Shown: piece after piece, positions 21,576-33,829 of the stretch
How the letters are laid out: the number at the start of each line of letters is the position of its first letter
Numbering within the stretch: the first letter of the stretch is position 1
Assembly (NCBI RefSeq): GCF_000002425.4
Contig: NC_037266.1
Span: forward strand, 772,714 to 836,713
Length of the DNA stretch: 64,000 nt
From: Physcomitrium patens
Taxonomy: Eukaryota; Streptophyta; Bryopsida; Funariales; Funariaceae
Direction: 5' to 3'
Program-made: the position numbers and the translations under genes
The notes under the pieces: generated by a model
Database searches by the model: none
Seen by the model: only the letters and a program-made list of their open reading frames with translations
What the model was told of the DNA's origin: nothing

Positions 21576-22570
21576 ACGGTTCCTATTCTAGCTGGACAAA
21601 CTCGTTTTCTGACATATTGTCTTTTTTCACAGCCATACTCCTCATTTTGTGATTGCGTCATTTCTTTGGACAATGTTGAGCAATGTGCTTTGGTTCTCCA
21701 CAATATAAACATAATCCTTCTTGACGACGATGAGTCTTTTCTTCCTCAGTAAGAGGTTTGAAACGTACTGCATCAATTTGCATATCCTCTACTTCCGAAT
21801 GTATGTGTTGAAGAGGTATTGGTGTTGCCATTGAATTATAGTAACGTTGAGATCCACTTGTACGGTTCTCAGATCGGAATTCAAAAAGGCGATTGTCGCA
21901 CTTCACAGCAAAGTCAATTGCTTGACTCAATGTTTGAGGATCAGGTAAGTTGAGCATTAATTTTTTATCTCATATTGTAATCCGTAGAGAAATTGGCTAA
22001 TAAGTGCAGCATCATCCCACTTGATATCAGTTGTAAGTTGTCAAAATTGTGAAGCATATAACGTTACTGATCGATTGCCTTGTCGTAAAATACGGATCTT
22101 AATGGTTGCAACATGAATTGCATCATGTTCTCAATACATGGATCGAAACTCCACCAAAAAAGCCTCTAGATTATCTAATATTGGATCTCGTCGTTCAAGA
22201 AAAGATGAAAACCACGATAGTGCTGAACCTGAAAGAAGCATACCAATGAATCTAACTTGCGATCCTAGAGTTGGATAGCTTTGGGGTTGAAGTTCAATCA
22301 CAAGTTGCACTTGATTGATAAATCCTCGAAACTCGGATCTGGTGCCATGAAACTTCTTGGTAGGGCAATTCTTGGTTCTCTAACATTTGAAGGGCGTTCC
22401 ACCATAGGCGAAAGGACATGGTTTGGTGCAGATGTTGAAGCAGCTCCAACTATTTCTAAATCTTCACTTCCTGCCAATCTTGTTGCTCCTTGTAGTGGTA
22501 AATTGAGTTGATGCATCGTAAGCATTAACTCCCTCAATTGCTCTTGCATTTGTGCCATTGCACTCTTCAT
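21576..22570 (-). pseudogene. Chromo-1 gag
   Basis: The 22298-22570 frame starts MKSAMAQMQEQLRELM, the gag N-terminus. The central part (21958-22297) is frameshifted. 21658-21957 has the DFAVKCDNRLFEF region and a CCHC knuckle, CLYCGEPKHIAQHC, at its C-terminus. The frame then heads into the protease, which is found at 4293 on the far side of the FL composite. Confidence 0.85.
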
Positions 22571-22768
22571 TTCAATAAATTCTGCTATGATAATACTTAG
22601 AAATTAGAAGATGTCTAATATCGCTCAAGATAAATAGAAGAGAGGACTTGAGAACAAAGAAAATACTAAGGACAATATCAGTTTAGAAGAGGATAATCCG
22701 CAACTTCTAATATGCTTATATCTTATCAAAAAAAAGTAGTAATCCACTCTTAATCAAGATTAGACAAA

Positions 22769-22780
22769 GCTCTGATATTA
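22769..22780 (-). other. Chromo-1 primer-binding site
   Basis: The minus strand reads TAATATCAGAGC, a decayed TGGTATCAGAGC complementary to initiator Met tRNA, immediately inside the LTR. Confidence 0.75.
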
Positions 22781-23361
22781 TAGGTATACTCTTGTCAATC
22801 TATCAAGGACAAGAACTCGATGAAAAAATAATTCAAACAAGTGAGCCTTCACTCAAAGAAAGGTAATGAAATATATATAAACAAGTATATATATTGAAAG
22901 AGAAACTGGAATAGCTATTGCCAAAAGACAAGAAAACTAGAGATCCTTGAAACTAGACTAGAAGCAAGAAAGGAGTTGACAAGAGTGAAGAATCCTTCAC
23001 TCTTATCTCTATATATACTACCTAATTAGGGACTACGTGGCGACGTTCTATAGGATCTTCAATATGTGTTGACTTTGTAGGACACATGCCTTGACTTACA
23101 AGGCAAGTTCTTCTACGTGTGGGCCACATTATTAGCTTGATCTTCAAGCTAACAACATGTGTGGCACATGGCCAACTTGTTGACCACGTTTCTAATCCAA
23201 AAAATCAATTAAAAAAACCTATGAAGTCAAAGCAGCCTCTATGAAGCTTCTAGGAAGCTTCCATATTAAATACTATAGAATTAACTTACTTTTACCTACT
23301 TTTACTTACTTCTACGTATTTGTATATGTAAATACTAGCTTACATGATTATGTCTGTGACA
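22781..23361 (-). repeat. Chromo-1 5' LTR (581 bp)
   Basis: Bounded by the primer site and by the end of homology with 1-253. It contains a TATA-like TATATATACT at about 23010-23020 and the paired GAAGCTTC/CTAGGAAGC motif. Copies in various states are found at 30161, 33077, 33830 and 47580. Confidence 0.88.
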
Positions 23362-26300
23362 CAAAATAGGACAACATGGACAAAAATAAAATTAAACAGA
23401 ATAAGACAAGAAGACAAAATTGAATAAAAAGAAATAAAATAGAATAAAACTAAATAAAAAGGTGCAAAACCAAATTTTATTAAGAAAAAAGGTCGAAAGC
23501 CATATTTAACTTGATGTTCCAAAAAACATTAATTAGTCCTATTTATACTTTGTTCTATCACCCTAAACTTTTTAAAATATTCTTAGATGATAGTTTCTAC
23601 TTAGATAATTGTTGTAAATTCTTTCTAGAAAGACTTGATGTTATATGTGACATCAAAAATCACTATATAAATGCCAAAAAGTCTAATCCACCAAGGTGCT
23701 AATGTATGGATTTGGATTGATATAGTAAATAGCAAGTTGGTATTAGAGAGTAATACCTAATCATCCTTCCAAATGGTCTTGTATTGTCGATGGTTATCTG
23801 TATACTACTTCTGTCAATTCTCTACAATAAGGAGGTAATGTTGTACCTCTTGTAAGGTTGTTGTAAGCCATTGCATTAATTCCTCTATTGTCAAGTTTTT
23901 GGTATCAATGAAACAATGGAGAATTACTAGCATAATCAAATCTTAATCAATATTAAGAAAAAATAGTGAATGATTGGTACTTATTTGAATACTATCATTA
24001 TAATTAAATTCCAAAGATGTCAAACATTCATTCCAATCATTACAATGAACTATTACAAATATCTACGACATATCTTCTAAGGTTTGATTTGCATACTCTA
24101 TTTGTCCATTTATTTGAGGATGAAAGGCTATAGACATGACAAGTTATGTACCAAATAGCTTGAACAAGGCTTGTCTAAAACTTCTTATGAAATATGGATC
24201 TCAATCTAAAATAATAACATGATGTAATCTATACTGATAAAAGATAATATTAAAGAAGATCCATGCAAATATTAGGGCATTAATATCCAAGCTTACTATG
24301 ACAAAGTGAAGTTGTTTCAAGAGTCAATCCACAAAGAAAATAATTATAATGTGATTATAAGGCATCTGTAATAAATACATAATGAGATCCATAGTCATCT
24401 ACTTGCAATGTGCTGTAGGTAGTGGAATTAGGTACAATAGTCTAAGAGATGTTGCATTGGGTACTTTATTATATTAACATGATTCATAGGAGTATACAAA
24501 AGCTCAAACATCATGATTCAAACCTTCTCAAAATCATATCCTTCACATCTGTTTTGGAGTCTTTTCTTCCCTTAGATGTTCAAATATTAAGATGTCATGT
24601 TTTTCTTTAAGTATGTGTATCCAAAGTATAGCATTGCCACGTACATAAATTTACTCCTTGAAATAGAGCAAGCCATCACAAAGATTATAATCTAGATATT
24701 GTATATCATCCACCTTTAGTCAATTGCTAATCATCTTAAGATAAGCATCTCGATGCATAGCTTTCTTCTATTTTATCTTTTTAGTTAGGTTTGAAATGAT
24801 ACTACTAATAGTAGTAATTTTTGTCTTATCTTTCAATTTGGCCTTCAAGTCTAATCTTTCCAATAAGTTGTCTCACATTATATATTGTTGTCTTTGCTTG
24901 TAATTAAGTTAGATATCAAAAAGATGCAATTATTCTTCTCAATCATAATGTTAAGATTTCAAATTTTTTAGATGCAAATTTTGTAGCAAAAATCAATGGT
25001 CAATTCAAACAATCATTGGCTTTTCCAAAAAATAATGTCACCGCACCTTTGCAACATATACAATGACTAATTGCTCTTGATTATATACAAAGTAATTGTA
25101 TTCTACCTTTTTAAATTTTTGTGATTCTTATGCCACAAGTTAAACGCCTCTACTAAAGTCTTGTTGAAGGATTACTCCAATAACAAAATTGAAAGCGTCA
25201 ATGTCAAGTATACAAGGAAGATTGAGATCATATCATTGCAATATTAGAGCTATAATCAATGCCTCTTTCAATCTATCAAAGACGCTTTGCTGCTCTAATT
25301 TTTATTCATATGATACACTTTTCTCTAATAGGTTTGTCAATAAAGTAGCAATATGTGCAAATTGCTAGAAAAAATGGTAATAATATTCAGTAAGGCCTAA
25401 AAATGAGTGGACTTCAAAAACATCTTTGAAAGTTGGGTAATCCTCCACTACTTTTACCTTTTTCCTATTCCATGCATATGCCTTTAAAAGACACCACTTA
25501 TTCCAAAAAAGTAACTTTTAAATTCTAAAGTTTAGATTTTGATTACTTATAATAGAAGCAACTATCTTATAGTCAACATAGCACTTTTTATAAGTGTTGC
25601 TCATATTCTTCAAAGATTTTATTATATACAAAGATATAATCAATAAAAGTAACTATATAATTCTCCAAAAGGTCCTGAAATAATCTATTTATGTGATTCA
25701 TGAAAGAAATTGGAGCATTAGTGAGACCAAAAGACAAAACAAGCTATTTGAAATATCCAAAGCGCATATGAAATGCTATCTTTTCTATACCATGTCTTAC
25801 AATAGGTGTTTGTCAATAACTATTTCAAAGATCAAATTTACTAAAGATAGTTATATCTTAAAGTTGATCAAAAAGATCATCTACATATAAAAGTGGATAT
25901 GCATTCTTAACAATTTGCTTATTAAGGTCTCAATAGCCAATATAAAGTCAAAGTCTACCATCTTTTTTGGATGCAAAGAATATACGTGCTTTCTATAGTG
26001 ATGTACTTTCTCAAATGATGTCTTTTTTTAAGACTTTGTCTAATACCTTTCATAATTCTTTAAGTTCATTTGGTGCTAGGCAATAAATTGGCCGACTTAT
26101 TAACTTGGCTCAAAGCAGGAATTCTATTTGAAAGAAGATACCTCAATTGGGAGGCATGCTACTGAATAGATCAATTGAAAAGACATCCTAATATTCTTGT
26201 ATGAGTTGTTCTACTTATTCTACTCCTTTAGTTGACTTTTCTAGCACTAATATAAGATTTGGACCACTGTATATGTCAGTTGCTTATGTTATATTTGTTT

Positions 26301-27008
26301 CTTTATAAAAGTCATCTTTACAAATAAGTCTTTAGTTATAGATTATTTTTCTTCTTCACTTAATGTAGAGATACAAAAAATCACCTTGTGTCTATACTAT
26401 TTGAAAGAAATTATTTTTGCTACCTAATTAATTTGCTTATTTTCTACCTCTAGCTATGATATATCAAAGATAACATCATATTTTAGTTTTTTTTCTATCT
26501 TAAACCTCTCTCTTAAGATATAGGTATTAGTCAATCTCAACATTTTTTTTCATATATCTCACTAAATATATTCTCTTAGTCATCTATAAGGTACATACTT
26601 TTTCTCTTAATTTCCTTAGTTTTAAATTTAAGTCAATCAATAATTTCAATCAAGATGTAATTTTTGTAGAGGTATAATCCACAAGCACTTAATATTGCTT
26701 TCCTTTTAGTAGTCTCATTAGATGCACTAGTTGATTCTTTTTATAGTTTTTCAAGGCTATACCAATTGTTTTTAAGAAATAATAGCTATGCCTAGTATTA
26801 GCCTTTGGCACCTTTACTAGGAAGCTTTGTTTTTTTACTATATCTCATTATTAACTTGGTCAATTTCAAGACTAAAAACGTGCCTTATTTTGTTGGTGCT
26901 TGAATTTTGAAGTTTTAAACAACCTCTAATTTCATGGCCTATTTCTTAATAATAGAAACACAATCCTTTTTGTACCAATATTTTTTGTCTTTGTAGTATC
27001 AATGATCT

Positions 27009-27317
27009 TTATAAGGCATCAATTCCTATTGGCATTGATTGTTGTGTCATAGTATTAAATAGCAACATAAAACTTTGTCCTATAGGACATGCTCCACAAT
27101 TTCTAAAATCTATAGTATCAATCTTCTCAGTCATTCTAATTACTTCTTCAAATATTTGTAGATCCTTTAATTCTATTTCTTGCTGAATCTCAAGTTTCAA
27201 ACTTTGGAGAAATTGATCCATCATCTCTACTTTTGAAATATTGCTAATTTTGAGATATAAGAACTTGAATTGAGAGACATAATATAGTACTAATCTAGAT
27301 TGTATAAGATTTACCAA
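27009..27317 (-). pseudogene. Chromo-2 gag fragment
   Basis: A frame of about 100 codons has the retrotransposon gag pattern (YYVSQFKFLYLKI, MMDQFLQSLKLEIQQEIEL, IFEEVIRMTEKID) typical of Ty3 capsid. Flanking sequence continues the homology but is broken. Confidence 0.7.
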
Positions 27318-27902
27318 CTAATTTTGTGCTATCTTCTTTGCATTGATGGATCAAAATTGATTCCTAAACTTGGTTTCAAACTCCTCGTAATTACAAAATA
27401 TACCTTAAGCTCTATAGCTTTGAATTTGATGTTGCTACCAAATGGCTACCGCATCTTTCAAATAACTAGTTGCATATATAATTCCTTTAGTTGTGTTTGT
27501 TCCAGATAGTTGGAGATATTATTGCATGTTGAAGAGCCATTGGCATACATCTTCTTGTTTTCAAGTCTCAAAGTATATATACTAGACTTATTTAATTTTA
27601 GCCTAGCAGATATTGACTCCCTTATCCTCAAGACTTCTATTTGTCCTTACAAAATAGCCATCTTGCTTAAAAGATGTTGTATTTGAGCCTCCATCTAGAA
27701 TTACTTTGCTACATATTTCATGCCATAATTTCTCTATTGGATTCGACTATTATAATGCCTTCTCATCTTTTGGTTGACTTTTTAAAAGTAGCTTGTAGTA
27801 GCCTCAATACAATATCTATTATGACGACAACAATTGACCTCAAACTAGATGATGACTATTAAGACACTACCAAAGAACAGTCTAATACTTGCTTTGATAT
27901 CA

Positions 27903-28460
27903 ATCTATGTCAAGAGTCTAAGATCCTTATAATCCATAGCAATATAAAACCTCATCACAAAGTAAGATAAAATGGATTAGAATAAAATTAAACAAAATTA
28001 AACAAAATAGGATACAAAGATAAAATTGATAAAATAAAAATTAAACAGAATTAAATTGAACAAAAAGATGCAAAATCAAATTTTACTAAGAGAAAAGGTG
28101 TAAAGTCATACTTCACCAAATGTTCCAAAAGGCCTTGACTAATCCTACTTATACTTTATTCTACCACCTTTAATTTTCTAAAATATTTATAGATGATGGA
28201 CTTTATTTAAATAATTATCCTAAATTCTTTTCAAAAAGTTCTATAATAGACTCTACCTAAATAACCATGTTAGGATCTTTTAGAATATTCTATATTAGAT
28301 TCTATATAATCCATTAATCTAGAATCAATTCTAAAAACTTCCATAACTTTTCAAACATGGTTCCAACTATTTATTCTTAACTTTGAACAGTACAAATATT
28401 TTACACCCTGTTACAATTGTCATCCTTGCCATGTCATCTTTTTGTATAATTTAACTACTA
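27903..28460 (-). repeat. Chromo-2 5' LTR (decayed)
   Basis: It begins next to the primer site and shares GATGCAAAATCAAATTTTAC and neighbouring blocks with 23460 and 29565. The right boundary is not sharply defined. Confidence 0.65.
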
Positions 28461-29274
28461 ATTAAGAATGTTCAAATAGTTGTCTTTATATTTAATAGAT
28501 ACATATATTCCTTGCCTTTATTATTTAAAATCAGGTAAAAAAAGATATTGAGCAAGGTTTCTAATTTTTTTTTTTTTTTTTTTTTTTTGTAAAATAAAAA
28601 TGGATGAAAGAATAAACTACTTAGCTTTGTATTCAATGATGGATTTTTTGTATGCAACATTTGTGAGAATAATAGGAATGTAATTTACAAGATCCTACAA
28701 GAATCAATTGTCACAAATAATTCAAAACTTCTTAACAATGGATGGATCATTGTATGAAAAAACATAAAACAAAAATATAAAAATACATAAAATGATGTGT
28801 ATGCATATATTATCTGATTTGAATATGTATTATATGATATTAAAATAAATATAGCATAAATATGATTATTTTGATATCTTTTAAAAAATTAATATTATTT
28901 GATGCTTAAACATATTTTCATATGTATTTTTATCTTTTTAATTTAATTAAAGATAATAATATATATTTATAGTATTTTTAAATTAATTAAATATTTTTAA
29001 AATAAAAAATAAATAAAACATTTAATCTTTTATATAACCTATATTAAAAAAATCTATGATCTTATAAATTAGATCAAATTTCTAAAATTTTCAAATATTT
29101 TTGTGATCTTGGAATTTAAAAATTTATATTTTTTATTGCATTCATACTAAGCTAAGTGAAAGGATATTTTTCAACTATTATTTATGCATAAGCCATGGTT
29201 TAGGGCATATTGATGTAAATTTATTATATATTAATATGAGTTGAAAAAATATGTTCAAGATATAGCTAATAAAT

Positions 29275-29321
<47 letters not shown>

Positions 29322-29479
29322 AATAATTTACCAATAATAATTTGGAAATCTTATACAACAAATTTGATTATTTCTTTGTAATACAAAGTATATATAATGC
29401 AAATAAATTTTATAAAATATAAAAATATAAAAATATAATATTTGATACTTCATTAACAATCAAAAATAGAACAGAATAG
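28461..29479. other. AT-rich spacer without recognisable gene
   Basis: Contains a T run (28567-28588) and an AT dinucleotide array (about 29278-29325). No coding similarity was seen on either strand. Confidence 0.7.
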
Positions 29480-29925
29480 AATTGAAAAAATTGACCAAAT
29501 TGACCAAATTGACCAAACAAAAATTGAGAAAATATAAATAGAATATAATAGAACTGAACATGAAGATGCAAAATCGAATTTTACTAAGAGAAAAGGTTCA
29601 AACCCATACTTGACCAAATGTCCAAATGGCCTTAGTTAGTTTTATTTATATTTTGTTCAACTATCTTAGATCTTTCTAGAATGTTCTTAATGGTGGACTC
29701 CACCAAGATAATCACCCTTTTAAAAGATTCTAAACATGGATTCTACTATGATAAATATCTTAAGCTTTTCTAAAAGGGTCTATAATGGATCTCACATGGA
29801 CCACCACCTTAATCTAAATTCTAGAAACTTCTCAAAAACAACTCGAATTTCATATCTCTATATGAAAATAATACAAATATCTTATTCATGCCCTATTACA
29901 AAAATACATAATAATCAAGAGTTTA
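29480..29925 (-). repeat. Chromo-2-type LTR fragment
   Basis: Same order of blocks as 27960-28400 (GATGCAAAATCGAATTTTAC, then GGCCTTAGTTAG, then the CTTCTAGAA-like blocks). It ends where plus-strand chromodomain sequence starts. Confidence 0.65.
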
Positions 29926-30160
29926 AGATAAAAGAAGTTTTAGATTCAATGTGACATTGAAATAGGTTGGAATATCTTGTTCATTGGTGCCAATATGATA
30001 TTAATAAATACACATAGAAGTTAAAAAAGAATCTTGCAAATACAACAAAGAATATTGAGGTTTTTTATTGATAACATCCATCAAAATTAAGATGAAGAAT
30101 TGTAAGATCTATGAAAGTGATGTTGCTCATCATGGAGCTTATTCCTAGAAGGGAGTATAA
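29926..30160 (+). pseudogene. Chromo-family chromodomain and polypurine tract (plus-strand relic)
   Basis: The translation shows EFKIKEVLDSM, then LEYLVHWCQYDINK and FIDNIHQN, matching the Chromo-1 chromodomain at 811-1002 with stops. The tract AGAAGGGAG (30147-30155) precedes an LTR at 30161. There is no room for the 118-aa accessory ORF present in Chromo-1. Confidence 0.8.
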
Positions 30161-30435
30161 TATCATGGATATACATATTTATTCTAATATTTATCTATAT
30201 GATTAAATAAAATTAAGTAAAAATAAATTTATTTCATAATAATTTTTAAAAAAGCTTTTTAGAAGCTTCATAGATACTACTTTGGTTTTACATGTATTTG
30301 TAATTAATTGATAGATTAAAAACTTAGTCAATAAATTAATCATGTGTTGATAGCTTATGAAACAAGATAATTATGTTGTACATATAGAAAACTTACTTTG
30401 AAAATTAAAATACATATCTTCCAAAATCAACACAT
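30161..30435 (+). repeat. Chromo-family 3' LTR, first part
   Basis: Aligns with the reverse complement of 1-253 (GAAGCTTCATAGAT, AACTTAGTCAA, CACAT). It breaks at ACACAT (30435), where an FL-type solo LTR is inserted. The second part resumes at 32426. Confidence 0.8.
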
Positions 30436-32425
30436 TCTTGTAATACATCAAGTCTTGCTTGAGAATGCTCTGGGTACCTAGCTATGGAAGAAAGAATGAA
30501 AATTGCAATAACAAAATCTTAATTCTAATAAAATACTAACAATGCTCTAATTAGACCATAATAATATTAAGCAAGCTTAATCCAATTCAAAAAAACCTCA
30601 AAGAAATTTAAAACAAACAATAAGAATTTTTAAAGAAATATTAGAATGATCACAAATATCACTCAAATAAATGTCAATTCAATCTTAATTTAATTTTTGT
30701 TAAAATCCTATTGAACTTCATTCAAACTTTAGACCAAATTAATTAAATATTAAATCTTAATGAAATCCTAAATCCTAAATTGAATCCTAAATCCTAAACC
30801 AAATCCTAAATCCTAAATTCAACTTTAATCCAAATCCTAACCAAACCTAAACCAAAATCTAAATCAAATTCTAACCAAATCCTAATTCAAATCCTAACCA
30901 AACCTAAACCAAACTCTAAATCAAACTCTAATCAAATCCTAATCCAAATTCTAAATCTTAAATCAAATCCTAATCCAAATCCTAACTAAACCTAAACCAA
31001 ATCCTAAATCAAATCCTAACCAAATCCTAATCCAAATATTAAATCCTAAATCAAATCCTAATTCAAATCCTAAATCCTCAACCAAATTCTAATTCAAATT
31101 TTAAATCAAATCCTAATTCAAATCCTAAATCCTAAATCAAATTCTAATCTAAATCCTAAATTCTAATCCAAATTCTAAATCCTAAATTCTAATCCAAATT
31201 CTAAATCCTAAACCAAACTTGAATCCAAATCTTAAATCCTAAACCAAATCCTAATCCAAATCTTATATCCTAAACCAAATCCTAATCCAAATCTTAAATT
31301 CTAAATCCTAAATCAAATCCAAAAACAAACCCTAATTAAAATCCTAAATCCAAAACCAAATTCTAAACCAAACCCTAATCAAATCCTAATAATTCCTACA
31401 ACAAATTTAAATCTCAAGAACTAATAAATTAATCATTGGTCTTAACTAAAACTTTGCACACTTCTTAAAAAATAAGTTAAAAACAAGCAGAGAAAAATTA
31501 AAAAGGATCGAAATTACCAAATTCACGATAATTTCAAAAATGTGCTTGGGTATTGGCTGGCCTCCTTCTCCAATCTTGATGCCAATCTTCTAGAGTCAAT
31601 ATCTCTTTTTTGCATCATTTGATTGATCTCAAATTTCTCATACACATACAAAAACAAATCTAATAACTTTTCACATAATTTTTACTCCAATCCAACAAGT
31701 AGATTGCAAGAAATCATAAAAACCCTTACTAGACCTAAAATTCTACTTTATGAGATCTTGATCCTTTTAAACCTAAATATCTCTTATTTCAATTGTTAGA
31801 TCAAGCTCAAATTTATAACACATATTAAACATAACTATAACCATGAATCCAAAAAAATTTACTTATAGATCTGCTACAAATCTCTAAAAATCACTCAAAA
31901 CATAAATCCTATATTATTTCATAAAATCCAAGTCATCTAAAACAACCCTTGACTTTGCAAAGCTCTTAGAAAGTCATAACAACTTCAAATCATCCAAAAT
32001 TAACTTTTTTAGAAACCTTATTTAATCTGCTATCAAATCTCACTCTTCAATCTGCCAAAGAGATCTGGAGTTGTCATCGAGACTCGGTTTTGAGCCTCAA
32101 GGTCTGATTTTGACCCTGGCTCATAACCGGCTCTCTCCGAGTATCAATACCTAATTTTTTAAAGTAATTTTTGCTAGAATTCACTCTCAACTTCCTCTTA
32201 AAGATGTCTATATCATTTGTTTTTCCAATCTATCTTTTTTTGCCTTATTTTTGGCCCTACAAAGTAAATAGAAGTCACTTTTCTAAAAAGGCAGCATTAC
32301 TACTAAAAGTATTATTACCTTTCTATCTTTTATCCATATTTTTCTACTTTTTCTTTTAACTTGGCTCTTCTATAATAAAATCCATATTATCATCTTTCAC
32401 CATAAAGTCGTGTTGCAACACGACA
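30436..32425 (-). repeat. FL-family solo LTR (about 1990 bp), decayed
   Basis: Its right end in reverse reads TGTCGTGTTGCAACACGAC then TTTATGGTGAAAGATG, matching the U3 start of FL copies A/B. Its left end shares CTTGCTTGAGAATGC with the FL U5 end (CTTGCTCGAGAACACGC). It is flanked by ACAT (30432-30435) and ACGT (32426-32429), a 4-bp target duplication with one transition, and splits a Chromo-family LTR. It carries a telomere-like degenerate array (30770-31400) that accounts for its extra length over the A/B LTRs. Confidence 0.78.
30770..31400. repeat. Degenerate CCTAAAT/CCTAAACC tandem array
   Basis: About 600 bp of irregular units such as AAATCCTAAATCCTAAACC and CCAAATCCTAATCC, with occasional CCCTAA. 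This is the plant telomere motif CCCTAAA in degraded form, or a simple repeat that resembles it. Confidence 0.75.
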
Positions 32426-32689
32426 ACGTTTTAGAGGTCTTATAGGACATTGCTATATAACTTCCAATTAAGAGTATGTATAGAGGCAAGAATAAAGTTG
32501 TCTTAATTCTTGTCAATGCTTTTTTAATCTTTAATCTTATTTCAAGACTTTTTATTTTCTTTATCTTTGGCAATAACCATTCTAGTTTAATACTATATTA
32601 TCTTTGAGTAACTTTTTAATTCATTTGAGTGATAGAAGAATATATTGAAAATTTCTTTCTTTGAGATTTATATCCTTGATAGTGTTTGG
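32426..32689 (+). repeat. Chromo-family LTR, second part
   Basis: Resumes the LTR broken at 30435 (GAGGTCTTATAGGACATTGC ... ATATCCTTGATAG). Confidence 0.75.
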
Positions 32690-33076
32690 TCAACCAAAGA
32701 ACTCCAAAATTACTATAGGCATGTAGTTTTATGCCTTAAGGTTTGATTTCGACCTTAGTTCATAATTGGTCTTCTTTGGGTATTAATTTTTGATATTTTG
32801 AAGAAAATTTTATTAAAATCTATTCTTAACTTTCTTTTAAAGATACCTACATCAATTACTTATTTCATTTCTTTTTATTTGATTCATTTATATCTCTATA
32901 AAATAAATAGAAGTCTCTTCTATAAGAGGGTAGCATTAACACTTATTAATTTTTATTATCTCCTTGTGTATTTTCTATATTTTTAAGTTAATTTGCTAAA
33001 ATATTTTTATTTAATATCCTCTATAATATAATCCTTTATTTCTTCTTTAACTTAATGGTTGTGTTATTAAACAATA
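32690..33076 (-). repeat. Second FL-family LTR fragment (U3 side only)
   Basis: Parallels 32040-32425 block by block (CCTTAAGGTTTGATTTCGACC versus CCTCAAGGTCTGATTTTGACC) and ends in a decayed palindrome, GTTGTGTTATTAAACAATA. The base following is again ACGT (33077-33080). The host LTR position differs from that of the first copy, so it is an independent insertion. Confidence 0.7.
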
Positions 33077-33380
33077 ACGTACATATTAAAAATTTGTCTT
33101 ATAAATTATACATGTATCTTACAAATTGGACACGTATATGAGGTCATATAGAACATTGCTATGTAGTACCTAATTAGAAATATATATAGAAATAAAAATA
33201 AGGATTTTCTTACTCTAATCAATTATTTTTTTGCTTTTAGTCTAGTTTTAAGAGTCTTTAGTTTTTTAGTCTTTAGCAATAATCATTCTAATTTTTTCTT
33301 ATATATATATATAATTATATATATATATATATAATTATATATATATATATATAGTTATATATATATATATAGTTATATAG

Positions 33381-33417
<37 letters not shown>

Positions 33418-33715
33418 TATTTCTTTGAAAAATATCTCACTTACTAATTTATATTTTTTTAAGTTCTTATCTTTGATAAATTGATACAAAAATATTTATA
33501 ATATTATATCTTTGTCTTTTTTTAATTAAATATGGATTATCCATTTTTCTTGATAAGACATAAGCATATTAGTAGTTATAGATTATCAACTTTTAAATTA
33601 ATATGCCTCTTAGAACTTTCTTTATTCTTCAATCTTTTTTTATATTTATTATGAATATTATTAGATTTTTTTATTATATTATTATAGCAAAACTTATTAG
33701 AATAAAATAAAAAAA
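33077..33715 (+). repeat. Chromo-family 5' LTR end, primer region and gag leader
   Basis: 33077-33495 matches the second half of the Chromo-1 LTR. 33496-33715 matches the Chromo-1 leader up to the gag start (GATAAGACATAAGCATATTAG, then TTATTATAGCAAAACTTATT). An AT array occupies 33299-33418. A further AT array lies at 33841-33869. Confidence 0.65.
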
Positions 33716-33829
33716 ATAACATAAGTAAAAAATTAAATGAAAAAGTAAATGCTAATAATGCATTAATTTAATTTACCACTACAATGAATAATAAGATTAG
33801 CAAAAAGTAAAAATATAGATATGATTGGA

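Larger units (their letters stand above)
1..23361 (-). mobile_element. Chromo-1: chromodomain Ty3/gypsy retrotransposon, split by a nested insertion
   Basis: Minus-strand LTR element that runs off the left edge. Read from right to left it has a 5' LTR (22781-23361), an initiator-Met-type primer site (22769-22780), gag with a CCHC knuckle (21658-22570), protease (to 4293), RT, RNase H, integrase, chromodomain (811-1002), a polypurine tract (254-266) and the 3' LTR (1-253, partial). The two LTR pieces are near identical where both are present. Gag and protease are separated by the FL composite at 4294-21575. If that is removed, the reading frame rejoins cleanly as ...EPF|VRLKPCTTC. Domain order and the C-terminal chromodomain place it in the chromovirus lineage. 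The pol frames carry shifts and stops, so this copy is defective. Confidence 0.93.
23362..28460 (-). mobile_element. Chromo-2: older decayed Ty3/gypsy element interrupted by Chromo-1
   Basis: 23362-23630 aligns with 27960-28240 and with 29480-29790, so it is an LTR fragment cut off on its left by Chromo-1. On the minus strand the rest reads: integrase core around 24070-24200 (FHPQINGQIEYANQTLED), RT around 25560-26000 (VLSFGLTNAP; the YLDD site has become FIDY), gag (27009-27317), primer site TGATATCAAAGC (27891-27902) and the 5' LTR from 27903. Stops and shifts are throughout. Its right edge is approximate. Confidence 0.8.

Noticed and set aside
4285..21585. A 5-bp target duplication around the FL composite
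   Set aside because: Flanking pentamers CACGA and ACGGT do not match; only a 4-bp ACGA/ACGG reading is plausible.
28472..28660. 62-aa ORF with a Lys run
   Set aside because: The Lys run is the complement of a T homopolymer; no other support.
30770..31400. CRISPR-like array
   Set aside because: Units are short, irregular and without constant spacers; it is a degenerate simple repeat in a eukaryotic genome.
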